Positions 47,800 through 54,236 of a DNA stretch of 64,000 nt are shown here, one piece after another; positions within the stretch are counted from its first letter, which is position 1, and the number at the start of each line of letters is the position of its first letter. This stretch comes from Mesocentrotus franciscanus (taxonomy: Eukaryota > Echinodermata > Echinoidea > Camarodonta > Strongylocentrotidae). Both the position numbers and the translations under genes were made by a program. The DNA is taken from NCBI GenBank assembly GCA_037976565.1, contig CP137682.1, positions 22,620,800 to 22,684,799 on the forward strand, written 5' to 3'. The notes below the pieces were generated by a model. The model was given only the letters and a program-made list of their open reading frames with translations, had not been told where the DNA came from and did not search any database.

Positions 47800-50700
47800 A
47801 GAGTCAGAGAGGCGCTTTTGTTTTTGTTTTAAAAGGTTATATTTACGTTATTATATTTACCGTTTTGGGGCTAGGCGGGGCCGGGCCGGAAAAATCTGCG
47901 TAGATCCGCCTTTGGGGGCAAGTGGCATTGAACCGAACGGCAATAAACAAATTCCATGTATCTAAAATCAAGCAAATGTGAAAATATCATTGAATTTGAT
48001 TGTTATTCTATTCTTACCCTCATTATAATGTCTCCTATTCATGTAGGTCATTCCAATGTTGCCGCGATTACTTTGTGAGGAGCTATGTAGTTTGAATCCC
48101 AATGAGGAGAGACTTACTATGTCTTTTATATGGAGAATGACAGAAGAAGGAGGTGAGAATACTAAACTGATCCTACATATTTTTTTATTCAACCACCATT
48201 TCTATGGCTTGTCATGATAGATCTTGCAAAAGAATGGTGTGGCATCATGTGATCCATTCCTGCATCAAACTGAGTTACCTCCATGTCATCTTTGCTTCAT
48301 GTTTCTATAAAACCTTTTAGTTTGTCTGGAAAGTTCATAACATTTTATAAAATCAATAATATTTATGAATGTGCTAGTAGACTCAGTAATTAATACATAT
48401 ATTCACTTTTATAATATATAATTAAAAGAAAATTGGTGCCTTTCTTCAAGTATCTTTTTTTAATTCCTTGTCTCAATAGATCTTGCAAGAATGGTGTGGC
48501 CGTTCTGTGATCCGTTCCTGCGTCAAGCTCAGTTACCTCCACGCTCAAGACATGATAGAGAACTGGGAAGAGAAGGGGACGACATCGTGCTTCCAGAGAT
48601 CACTAACGGCTTCAGCAGGAATGACGTGGCTCAAGCTGTGCTCAATATGCAGCAGGTTTCTGATGGATTCAGTTTCTTATGATTGTTCATCAAACACACA
48701 ATTCATGAATATGCACTACATGCAGGTTAATTAAGTCACAATTAGATAGTAAACACGACTTGCCGAGTTCATTATACGGCTCATTGTGACTTAACAGAGT
48801 GCTGTTATTTTGCCCGTGTTGATCTGAAATTGAAATTGAAATTGAATTGAATTGTTCATCCATCAGATCTGTTATTTTTTCCTTGCCTGACAGATTGCTT
48901 CAAATCTACGAAAGAAACGTTTTGATGGTGGTGCTCTACGACTCGATCAAGTCAAACTAAAGTATTCATTGAATGCAGAAACAGGACTTCCTAATGGTTA
49001 TTCAGTTTACCAACAGAGAGACAGTAATAGGCAAGAAATATATGTTTTCTTATGAACTTCAAATAATTAGCTCTTTCTTCTCTATCAGTGGAAAAGTTAC
49101 CTGTTTTTTGTAAGCTTTCACTTGCCGTGCTGCAAGCTTTTTCAGACCTATGTCAGAATTTAGGATTTAAGCCTGACAGTAATGGAATTACAGCATTGTG
49201 TCAACATTTAGTCCTGGAAGCTTTAAAAGAGTTCTGGTGAAGAAAAAAAATCCACAAAGTTATTTTCATAGGTGCAAAAATCTCACCAAAAAATTAACAA
49301 ATGCATAATACTTCTTTTGAACAAAAAGTAATATTTACACAGCAACAGGCTGTTTGACATTTAATGTTACTTTACATCTGCGTACCTCGTGGACACAATT
49401 ATGATTTTGCTTTTTAATTTTGTATTTGACAAATATTCAATTTGTAGACACATTTTACGTATTTTTGATTTTATCTATGATACAAGATTAGTTGAGGAGT
49501 TCATGTTACTAGCCAACATGGCGGCAGCTCACCGAATCTTCAAGGCGGAACCACAGAAGGCGTTTCTGAGGCGACATCCACCTCCCAAGGCCAATGATGG
49601 ACAAACTAGCGACGCTCTGTAAAAGTCTTGGTGTGGACATGGATGGAACAACGGCTGGAAAGCTCCAGGTGAGGTTGAACACAAATGTGGAATAAAGACA
49701 TAATCTCCGAAGATTTGTGTGCATTGCATTATAGTTTGCGTATACACAAGACTTGATGGAATTACAAATGTACACGTACATGTATGTATAATTCTGGCAC
49801 ACACCGAAACTCATGTCTCACATGGAACTTATTACGAGAAACTTGTATAACGTGTTCATGCAGTTATCGGCTGAAAAGCCAAACAGTGTCCCAACTCCCA
49901 ATGAGAACCCACGGTATTGTGTCTTTAAATTAACTGGCTTTTTTTTGGGGGAGGGTGGATATGCGACCCCTAATTAAGAATAATCATATTGTCAGAGTTA
50001 AATACAAGGTAAGCATGGTGATATATTATGTACATGCAGCAATACAATCACATATTGCCCTCAAAAAATGCCAGTCAAAATTATCGGTATGATCTATCCA
50101 CTTAATGTTATTATTAGTGTCAGTTACAAGTACGCAAGTGACATACGGTTTCCTTCAATATTTTAGTTTTTCATCCCTTAGGCCTCTCTGAACCGGTATC
50201 GTACATCAGACGAACAAGCCAAGTGTCTGCTGAAGGTGCTAACTGTCCTCTACTCTAAACCAATGCGGGTGAGCTTGAAAATCCTCCATAAAATTATCTG
50301 CTATGAAGAGATTCTTAACCCATTAGTGACTCATTGGATCCTTAGCCCAATTTTACTTGGGCTGGAGTCTATTGGAAAATACCTGATTTATCACAATTTA
50401 TTGGTATCCACTGTCCTGAGTGTCATTTACTCTAAAATTATGCTGATGAGTGACACTGAATTTCTCCCAATCTGATCTCAATGTATTAAACACTTCCAAT
50501 TCTATGCCCATGATTTAAACTTGGGCTGGAGTGTAATGAGAAATGTGTTAAATGTGTTAAATCAAAATCATATCGCATCCGATGCGTTAAAAAGGCTTGT
50601 GATAACACTAGGTTGCACCAACTTGGTTTATTTATAAGAGAATGTATATTAGTAGGAAAACAATTTCCTCAGTATTACAATCATGAGACATTCTTTGAAT

Positions 50701-51546
50701 GAATGATGTCATCATGCAACTCACAGTTCTCATTCACTGTATCAATGACCAAAGTAGGTCTCCAATATGTTAGTCAAAACTGACCATTTGTAAGATTAAG
50801 ATTGGGTTAGGGTTGCAATTGGATTTTTGGTTAATTTAGGTTTAGGGTTAGGATTAGGGTTAGGATTAGGGTTAGGATTAGGGTTAGGATTAGGGTTAGG
50901 GTTGGGGTTATACATGTAGTTGGGTTTAGTTTAGGGGTTAGGGTTAGGGGTAGGGATAGATTTAGTTTTGGGTCCAGGGTTGAAGATAGGAATTTGACAG
51001 CGGAGTAATTGTCACCAGAGCAAGTGATGTACAACTATAAAAGCAGAACTGTTTTGTCATCTTTAGAAAACCTAGATATTACCATTCTTGATTTTTTGTT
51101 GTTGTATTTTTATGCACAGAAAGCAAGGTACTTCTGCTGTGCGAGTCTAGAGGATGAGGAGATGTATCGTCACTATGCACTGAACGTACCACTGTACACT
51201 CATTTTACATCTCCCATCAGAAGATACCCTGATATACTGGTACATAGAATGCTCGCTTCATCTCTTGGTGAGTACACAAACAGAATGTACAAAATGTGTA
51301 TTGAGATGGATAGATATGTGTTGTTATGATATAATGACAGAAAAAGTATTAAGAAGAAGGTTCATGCTTTAAATCCATAGTTGGTAGATGGATAGATGCA
51401 TCAAATATAGATGGATAGATTTAGATAGCCAGATAGGTTCTTGTACATATAGATCGAGTAATCATTGATAGATAGATAGATAGGTAGATGAATGGATGGA
51501 TGGATGGCTGATACAGGTAGATAGATATGATGAAGATATATATACA

Positions 51547-51614
<68 letters not shown>

Positions 51615-51729
51615 CGTGAAGAAAATGGTCTAGGAACGTGAGACGTGGCTGTACTTTACAATTTTATTACGAGCTTTCGGCTTGTGAGGCCTTCTTCAGC
51701 CTTCTTCAGGTTCTTGCTTGTGTGTTGGG

Positions 51730-51794
<65 letters not shown>

Positions 51795-54210
51795 TTTAGA
51801 GAGAGAGAGATGGATAGAACAATAGATTGATTAAAAATATGGATAAATCAAGGGAGAGAGAGAGAGAGAGGGAGGGAGAGAGGGGAGCTAGATAGATAGA
51901 TAAATAAATAGATGAAGATAGATGGGTAGAAAGATCAATAGATACATGTAAATGGATAGGTGTGAATGAGAGAGGAAGAGAAAGAAAGAAAGAAAGAAAG
52001 AAAGGAGGAAAGGAAAGACACATCTTGTATAGAATAATCTACTGTTTATACCAGGTTGTGGACCTGCAATGGAGAGAGACCCAAAGAGACTACAGAGGCA
52101 AGCCATGAGGTGCAACGATGCTAAGGATGACGCCAAGGAAGCGTCGGATAAAAGCAGTGATCTCTTCTTCTGCCAGTTTGTCAAGGTTGGTCCAATCATT
52201 GTTTGGCTGTTTAAGGTGGAGATATATATATATATATATATAACATTAAAGATCATTATCAATTTTCAGCTTGTACTGCAGTTGAAAATGATCTTTAGAC
52301 AACTAGTAGAAGTCTTAATTTTTTTCTATCAAGGTTCATGTTTTTTTCCTATTCCAGTCATTTTCCTTTATGTCTGTATTCATATTGTACTTTCTATTTC
52401 TCTCTCCCTCTTCTGCTTTCTCTCCTTATTCCTTATCTCTTTCTTTCTCTTATTCCTCTCTCTCTCTCTCTCTGTCTCTTTCTCTGCCTTCTTTTTCATA
52501 TTGTGCTCTTTTCCTCTCATTTCCTTATTCATCTGCTCTCTATCTTTTTTCTTCTCTCACTCTTTCTTTCTCTCTCTCCTCTCTCTGTCACTCGCTTCTC
52601 AGTCCCATTATTTTTTTTGCTAATACACATGTTATGTCTGTATTATATGCTTCTTTTGTTTGTAGTGTTCCTGTACATCCCTCTTTTCTCTTACTTTCTT
52701 TTTCCATTTGATTCAATTATTTTATCTCAAATACATGTATTATATGACAATCTTTTTTCTCTCTTATTTGATTTCATAATATCTCAAAACATGGAACTAC
52801 TTAAATTGACAATTTCTTTGAAAGCTTCGATGTTAGCCATCATGATTTCAACATGGAACAAGGTTCATAATAAACCTTGACATTTTGAAAACAAGATCTA
52901 ACTTGCATTTTCTTTTCATTCAGGAATGTGGGCCTCTGGTGGAGAAGGTTGTGATGGCGGTGCTGGATCGCTCATTCGATGTCCTAATTATAAATCTTGG
53001 ACAAGTTAAGAGAGTCTACTGCAATGTAAGTCAACACATAATTTCCTTAAGTCTGCGGTCAAGGCGCGAATAATCACTTTACTATGGCCTTAGTCAGGAG
53101 CGACTAAGGGTATGATGTAGATAATGTTAAAGCCATAGTATTATGGGTTCTCATGGGAATGGGCACCTTTCACTTATTTACCCAATAACGGATGTTAATG
53201 ATTACCAATATTGGGCTTCACATTTATGACCGACAGATCTTCTGTGATGTGCACCTCCACCAACTTCAGAAGATCTTACACTTAGACCTTAGGTTGTTCC
53301 GTTCTTGGGAGGACATCGATCTGCAAGTTTCCTCCACTGTGTTCTGTCTTTGGCTTTTGAATAAGAACTGACCCATTAAGAAACATCAATGTTATAATCC
53401 CTCACTTGAACCATGAATGAATGCTCTACAGTCTCCCAAAGGCAAGGTCCTGCTCATATCCACATGCGCCACACGTTTCGCTGTGACCATGTTTTGTGGA
53501 ATAGTTATTGGGAATTCCAGTGAAGTCTAGTGAGAGCGAAATGTAGGTAACTGTGACGCATTGTGCATAGAAGTTCCCTAGAGTATCTTTCAAAGTTGTT
53601 GTTATCATTTGTGTTGTTTTGTTTAATTTATTTTTAATGGCAGGCTCCACCTTTGAAGAAGGTAACTGCAGTTCCGATTGCCAAGCACTATGAGCTGACC
53701 CTGGAATGGAAGGATGAAGCAGGGTCAAAGGGCGTGGCCCAGGTCATCAAGATCTTTAGTCAGGTGACCGTGGAACTCACAGCCGACAGAATGCCCATGA
53801 AGTATAAGGTAGGACAGGGGAGTTTCATACTAGGGTGTTGATGTATTTTTAATGTTTCCTGTTGAACTCTGTTTTATCTCATTCAAATATGATAAGGTAA
53901 TCCGCCTAGGAAAAAAGCGCTATGGTGAAATTTTTATTAATTTTTATGTACACATGATTTAAAAACTACATGTACATAAATAGGGTTTATTTGAGTACAC
54001 ACATCTCCATTGATGTCCCTTCAGTATGTTTCACTATTGTCATGTAGTTCTCTTTTATGTACACTAACATGCTGAGGGGATGACGTTCCTAACCCTTCCA
54101 TTTAGATGAGCACGTTCTATATTGTCTTTAAAAAATATTTTCTCTTTCCTTTGACCCCTTTTTTTTCTTTCTGTCAGGCTGTGCTACAGAGGCCATGCAA
54201 CTCGTCATAA
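39453..54210 (+). CDS. DIS3L2: DIS3-like exonuclease 2, 17 exons (whole gene span)
   Basis: Cytoplasmic 3'-5' exoribonuclease that in animals degrades 3'-uridylated RNAs such as pre-let-7 and structured non-coding RNAs. Exons: 39453-39529, 40172-40291, 41234-41422, 42032-42194, 44527-44625, 46220-46372, 46904-47016, 48047-48152, 48490-48655, 48894-49030, 49487-49668, 50182-50268, 51120-51267, 52055-52185, 52924-53025, 53644-53808, 54178-54210. About 715 residues from ATG 39479. Hallmarks are two cold-shock domains, [13 protein letters not shown] (RNB Asp cluster), [11 protein letters not shown] and a C-terminal S1 domain. No PIN domain. It is shorter than human DIS3L2 (885), lacking the long acidic insert between the first cold-shock strands and most of the C-terminal tail. 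Single-base breaks occur at 42053, 42194, 46245 and 48575; a two-base deficit (or one extra base) occurs near 49594. An exon upstream of 39453 is possible. Confidence 0.92.
39530..40171 (+). other. intron 1
   Basis: 642 bp GT-AG intron, AT-rich. It contains CCTAGCCCTAACCCCC near 39672. Nothing else is recognised. Confidence 0.7.
40172..40291 (+). CDS. DIS3L2: DIS3L2 exon 2
   Basis: 40 codons, phase 0 at both ends, acceptor TTTTGGCAG and donor CCA|GTAAGT. It encodes [18 protein letters not shown] and then [17 protein letters not shown], the start of cold-shock domain 1. This matches the DIS3L2 N-terminal signature (aromatic-x-x-Tyr, then the GxLRIN strand). Confidence 0.9.
40292..40979 (+). 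other. intron 2, 5' part
   Basis: AT-rich, no gene or repeat recognised. The 3' part of the intron holds the exon 3 duplicate. Confidence 0.6.
40980..41133 (+). pseudogene. DIS3L2: decayed tandem duplicate of DIS3L2 exon 3 (5' part)
   Basis: About 155 bp upstream of exon 3 the sequence repeats both the intron tail (TATTCTCTCTGTTAG, compare TATTCTCTCTGTTTT at 41209) and the first ~19 codons of the exon. [18 protein letters not shown] aligns without gaps to [18 protein letters not shown]. The exon frame has a TAA just upstream (41071-41075) and no in-phase acceptor or donor is seen, so it is not a usable alternative exon now. Confidence 0.75.
41234..41422 (+). CDS. DIS3L2: DIS3L2 exon 3
   Basis: 63 codons, phase 0/0, acceptor CTCATAG and donor CCG|GTATAC. 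It encodes [20 protein letters not shown] and continues to [15 protein letters not shown]: the end of cold-shock domain 1 and the start of domain 2. The acidic linker of about 100 residues present in human DIS3L2 between these blocks is reduced to about 16 residues. Confidence 0.9.
41423..42031 (+). other. intron 3
   Basis: 609 bp, AT-rich, with an inverted TATACAGATATG/ATCTGTATATA structure around a (TA)n tract at about 41915-41955. Nothing else is seen. Confidence 0.65.
42032..42194 (+). CDS. DIS3L2: DIS3L2 exon 4 (two apparent missing bases)
   Basis: Acceptor TAATTCCCAG|AGAGCACC, donor GG|GTAAGT. It encodes APVMFA, then after a -1 break at 42053 (single C where two fit) [17 protein letters not shown] and [24 protein letters not shown] of cold-shock domain 2. 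At the donor the exon is one base short of phase 0; one more G in the G-run (42193-42195) would fix it. Adding both bases makes 165 nt, exactly 55 codons. Confidence 0.88.
42236..42805 (+). mobile_element. 5'-truncated LINE copy, related to the 33299-39401 element
   Basis: It holds the C-terminal ORF remnant (AGACATCATGGCCCCGATGT, parallel to AGACACCATGGCCCAGATAT at 38824) and matching 3' UTR landmarks: CACTTGCACATGCACTTTCA, CCGCCATCGATTTCAAGCTT and CTCATGATGG. It ends in an A-rich AAACAAACAAACAAAG tail near 42800. Typical 5' truncation within intron 4. Confidence 0.75.
42932..43874. mobile_element. 927 bp hAT-like element with exact 8 bp TSD
   Basis: The body is 42940-43866. Ends CAAGCGCGTAGCCAGG and CCTGGCTACGCGCCTG are inverted repeats with one mismatch, and the TSD TTCCATTA is at 42932-42939 and 43867-43874. 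The interior is about seven tandem ~105 bp units (starts near 43090, 43195, 43302, 43409, 43513, 43620, 43703), each with GCGCGAAGCGCG and ACGTTTCATTAAATTATTAG. No transposase. Located in intron 4. Confidence 0.87.
43875..44526 (+). other. intron 4, 3' part, with a hairpin
   Basis: AT-rich intron sequence. A 21 bp inverted repeat at 44352-44372 and 44388-44408 (20 of 21 pairing, core AAGGGCATTAACTC) forms a hairpin with a 15 nt loop. Nothing else is recognised. Confidence 0.7.
44527..44625 (+). CDS. DIS3L2: DIS3L2 exon 5
   Basis: 33 codons, phase 0/0, acceptor AACCGCAG and donor GAA|GTAAGT. It encodes [19 protein letters not shown] and [14 protein letters not shown], aligning to the GQAGEIEPET segment that links the cold-shock domains to the RNB domain. 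Confidence 0.9.
44634..45740. mobile_element. 1091 bp hAT-like element with exact 8 bp TSD
   Basis: The body is 44642-45732 with perfect 13 bp TIR CAGGGGCGGCGAT and TSD ATCTCACC at 44634-44641 and 45733-45740. It starts only 16 bp after the exon 5 donor. Inside, from about 45051, lie CACTGGCGTACTGATAG and GGGCTCTGCCCTGGACC/TTATGCTCATCTGACCGT subrepeats, the reverse-oriented internal sequence of the 5433-6508 family. Composite and nonautonomous. Confidence 0.87.
45750..46060 (+). mobile_element. tRNA-Gln-derived SINE
   Basis: The head at 45750-45822 has A box TGGGCTAGTGG, anticodon loop CTCTGAA (CTG, Gln), B box GGGTTCAAATCC, a perfect 5 bp T stem and 6 of 7 acceptor pairs. The anticodon stem is degenerate. 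The body starts CATTTGGCAAGACACTAACC, a common motif of tRNA-SINE bodies. The 3' boundary is approximate. It lies immediately beyond the TSD of the preceding hAT-like element. Confidence 0.65.
46127..46174. repeat. (TA)n microsatellite near the exon 6 acceptor
   Basis: A pure AT run ending about 45 bp upstream of the exon 6 acceptor, in the usual branch-point/upstream region. Confidence 0.9.
46220..46372 (+). CDS. DIS3L2: DIS3L2 exon 6, RNB active-site exon (one apparent missing base)
   Basis: Acceptor ATCTTGCAG, donor GATG|GTGGGT, phase 0/1. It encodes VLEDLPKST, then after a -1 break in the CCC run at 46245-46247 [20 protein letters not shown] and [22 protein letters not shown]. The four Asp that bind the catalytic Mg ions in RNase II-family enzymes are present (codons at 46315, 46333, 46339, 46342). 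As written the frame hits TGA at 46289-46291. Confidence 0.92.
46373..46903 (+). other. intron 6
   Basis: 531 bp GT-AG intron, AT-rich, no recognisable repeat. Confidence 0.7.
46904..47016 (+). CDS. DIS3L2: DIS3L2 exon 7
   Basis: Phase 1/0, acceptor ACATATAG, donor AAG|GTAAGT. It encodes [16 protein letters not shown] and [17 protein letters not shown], the strongly conserved RNB block after the active-site Asp cluster ([11 protein letters not shown] is nearly invariant). Confidence 0.95.
47017..47605 (+). other. intron 7, 5' part
   Basis: AT-rich, with GATTGATTCATTCA-type short repeats at about 47125-47295, including inverted (AATGAATGAATG / CATTCATTCATT) tracts. Confidence 0.65.
47606..47922. 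mobile_element. 301 bp hAT-like MITE with exact 8 bp TSD
   Basis: The body is 47614-47914, from CAGGGGCGGATCCAGCC to GATCCGCCTTTG. Its right end is more diverged than in sister copies. TSD GGGGCAAG at 47606-47613 and 47915-47922. It contains a (TA)n tract at about 47755-47795. Located in intron 7. Confidence 0.75.
48047..48152 (+). CDS. DIS3L2: DIS3L2 exon 8
   Basis: Acceptor TTCATGTAG, donor GGAG|GTGAGA, phase 0/1. It encodes [20 protein letters not shown] and [14 protein letters not shown], the RNB segment with the conserved PMLP...LCSLNP signature. Confidence 0.95.
48217..48290 (+). pseudogene. DIS3L2: decayed duplicate of DIS3L2 exon 9 (5' part)
   Basis: TAGATCTTGCAAAAGAATGG at 48218-48237 and the following ~55 bp match the acceptor region and start of exon 9 (AATAGATCTTGCAAGAATGG at 48475). 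Shared stretches are GTGATCC.TTCCTGC.TCAA and GAGTTACCTCCA (exon: CAGTTACCTCCA). A 2 bp insertion and a 1 bp loss disrupt the frame (TGA at about 48249). It lies 259 bp upstream of the real exon within intron 8. Confidence 0.8.
48490..48655 (+). CDS. DIS3L2: DIS3L2 exon 9 (start ambiguous; one apparent missing base)
   Basis: It encodes [20 protein letters not shown] and [10 protein letters not shown], then after a -1 break in the GGGG run at 48575-48578 [20 protein letters not shown] and VLNMQQ. Donor CAG|GTTTCT. Two acceptors are possible. GCAAG|AA (48490) is in phase with exon 8. AATAG|ATC (48480) would keep the conserved ILQ residues before EW but leaves a phase mismatch of two bases. Confidence 0.85.
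48894..49030 (+). CDS. DIS3L2: DIS3L2 exon 10 (GC donor)
   Basis: Acceptor GCCTGACAG, phase 0/2. It encodes [20 protein letters not shown] and [20 protein letters not shown]. The end is AATAG|GCAAGA: a GC-AG intron with strong consensus around the weak GC. Exon 11 completes the Arg codon in phase, so the GC is real splice-site sequence, not an error that breaks the frame. Confidence 0.92.
49031..49486 (+). other. intron 10 (GC-AG)
   Basis: 456 bp AT-rich intron with no repeat recognised. Confidence 0.7.
49487..49668 (+). CDS. DIS3L2: DIS3L2 exon 11 (frame break near 49594)
   Basis: Acceptor ATACAAG, donor CAG|GTGAGG. It encodes [18 protein letters not shown] and [13 protein letters not shown], the conserved RNB helix and RRHPPP loop. 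Around 49593-49597 the frame must change to read [18 protein letters not shown] and TTAGKLQ. Comparison with the human length suggests two missing bases; one extra base is the alternative. As written a TAA follows at 49620. Confidence 0.9.
49669..50181 (+). other. intron 11
   Basis: 513 bp AT-rich intron; nothing recognised. Confidence 0.65.
50182..50268 (+). CDS. DIS3L2: DIS3L2 exon 12
   Basis: 29 codons, phase 0/0, acceptor CATCCCTTAG, donor CGG|GTGAGC. It encodes [20 protein letters not shown] and TVLYSKPMR, matching the region before the RNB catalytic Arg (KPMQ-like end). Confidence 0.88.
50269..51119 (+). other. intron 12
   Basis: 851 bp intron. It contains the telomere-like tract at 50836-50960 and two related stretches (GTCATTTACTCTAAAA..ATGCTGATGAGTG at about 50430). 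No gene. Confidence 0.65.
50836..50960. repeat. interstitial TTAGGG-like repeats
   Basis: Interspersed TTAGGGTTAGGATTAGGG units, about 15 hexamer-like copies, then a looser GGGGTTAGGGTTAGGGG. Degenerate telomere-type repeat inside intron 12. Confidence 0.85.
51120..51267 (+). CDS. DIS3L2: DIS3L2 exon 13
   Basis: Acceptor TTATGCACAG, donor CTTG|GTGAGT, phase 0/1. It encodes [20 protein letters not shown] and [18 protein letters not shown], then [21 protein letters not shown] is the RNB-family signature with the catalytic/RNA-contacting Arg. Confidence 0.95.
51355..51612. repeat. GATA-type and (TA)n microsatellites in intron 13
   Basis: GATAGATGGATAGAT repeats (about 51380-51530), then (TA)n with CATA interruptions to 51612. 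Confidence 0.85.
51613..51732 (-). mobile_element. Penelope-like element terminal fragment with hammerhead-like core
   Basis: On the minus strand it reads CTGAAGAAGGCCTCACAAGC followed by CGAAAGCTCGTAATAAAA: CUGAAGA, a short GGC/GCC stem II, then GAAA, the core layout of minimal hammerhead motifs in Penelope-like element ends. The segment is sandwiched between two (TA)n tracts. The RT is absent. Fragment boundaries are set by the microsatellites. Confidence 0.5.
51733..52020. repeat. (TA)n, GATA and GAAA microsatellites, 3' part of intron 13
   Basis: (TA)n to about 51790, then GAGAGA, GATAGATAAATA and GAAAGAAAG tracts running to within 35 bp of exon 14. Confidence 0.85.
52055..52185 (+). CDS. 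DIS3L2: DIS3L2 exon 14
   Basis: Acceptor TTATACCAG, donor AAG|GTTGGT, phase 1/0. It encodes [20 protein letters not shown] and [20 protein letters not shown], the C-terminal RNB helix with the CN(D)xK...A signature. Confidence 0.93.
52186..52923 (+). other. intron 14
   Basis: 738 bp with a short (TA)n (about 52221-52242) and a TCTCTT-rich tract (about 52380-52610). Open frames there are F/S/L-rich composition artefacts. Confidence 0.7.
52924..53025 (+). CDS. DIS3L2: DIS3L2 exon 15 (S1 domain)
   Basis: 34 codons, phase 0/0, acceptor CATTCAG, donor AAT|GTAAGT. It encodes [20 protein letters not shown] and [14 protein letters not shown], the first strands of the S1 RNA-binding domain. Confidence 0.93.
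53026..53643 (+). other. intron 15
   Basis: 618 bp. CTTTACTATGGCCTTAGTCAGGAG and later text are unique-looking. No repeat or gene is recognised. Confidence 0.6.
53644..53808 (+). CDS. DIS3L2: DIS3L2 exon 16
   Basis: 55 codons, phase 0/0, acceptor AATGGCAG, donor AAG|GTAGGA. It encodes [20 protein letters not shown] and [20 protein letters not shown], then [15 protein letters not shown]: the second half of the S1 domain. Confidence 0.93.
53809..54177 (+). other. intron 16
   Basis: 369 bp AT-rich intron with a T-rich tract before the acceptor. Confidence 0.7.
54178..54210 (+). CDS. DIS3L2: DIS3L2 exon 17 and stop
   Basis: Acceptor TTTCTGTCAG, then [10 protein letters not shown] and TAA (54208-54210). 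The last conserved strand (AVLxRP) is present, but the acidic tail of the human protein is absent. The stop lies 26 bp before the TSD of the next transposon, so the 3' UTR must contain or terminate before that element. Confidence 0.88.
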   Translation, partial: AVLQRPCNSS

Positions 54211-54236
54211 TTGGCAACAACTCACCAATGAGGTAT

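Noticed and set aside
52069..52880. Long F/S/L-rich frames in DIS3L2 intron 14
   Set aside because: They are produced by a TCTCTT-rich tract; splice sites of exons 14 and 15 bound this as intron.
39453..54210. DIS3L2 as a dead pseudogene
   Set aside because: All introns, splice sites and catalytic residues are kept, and the breaks are nearly all one-base homopolymer losses shared in type with the LINE. Not fully excluded without reads or cDNA.
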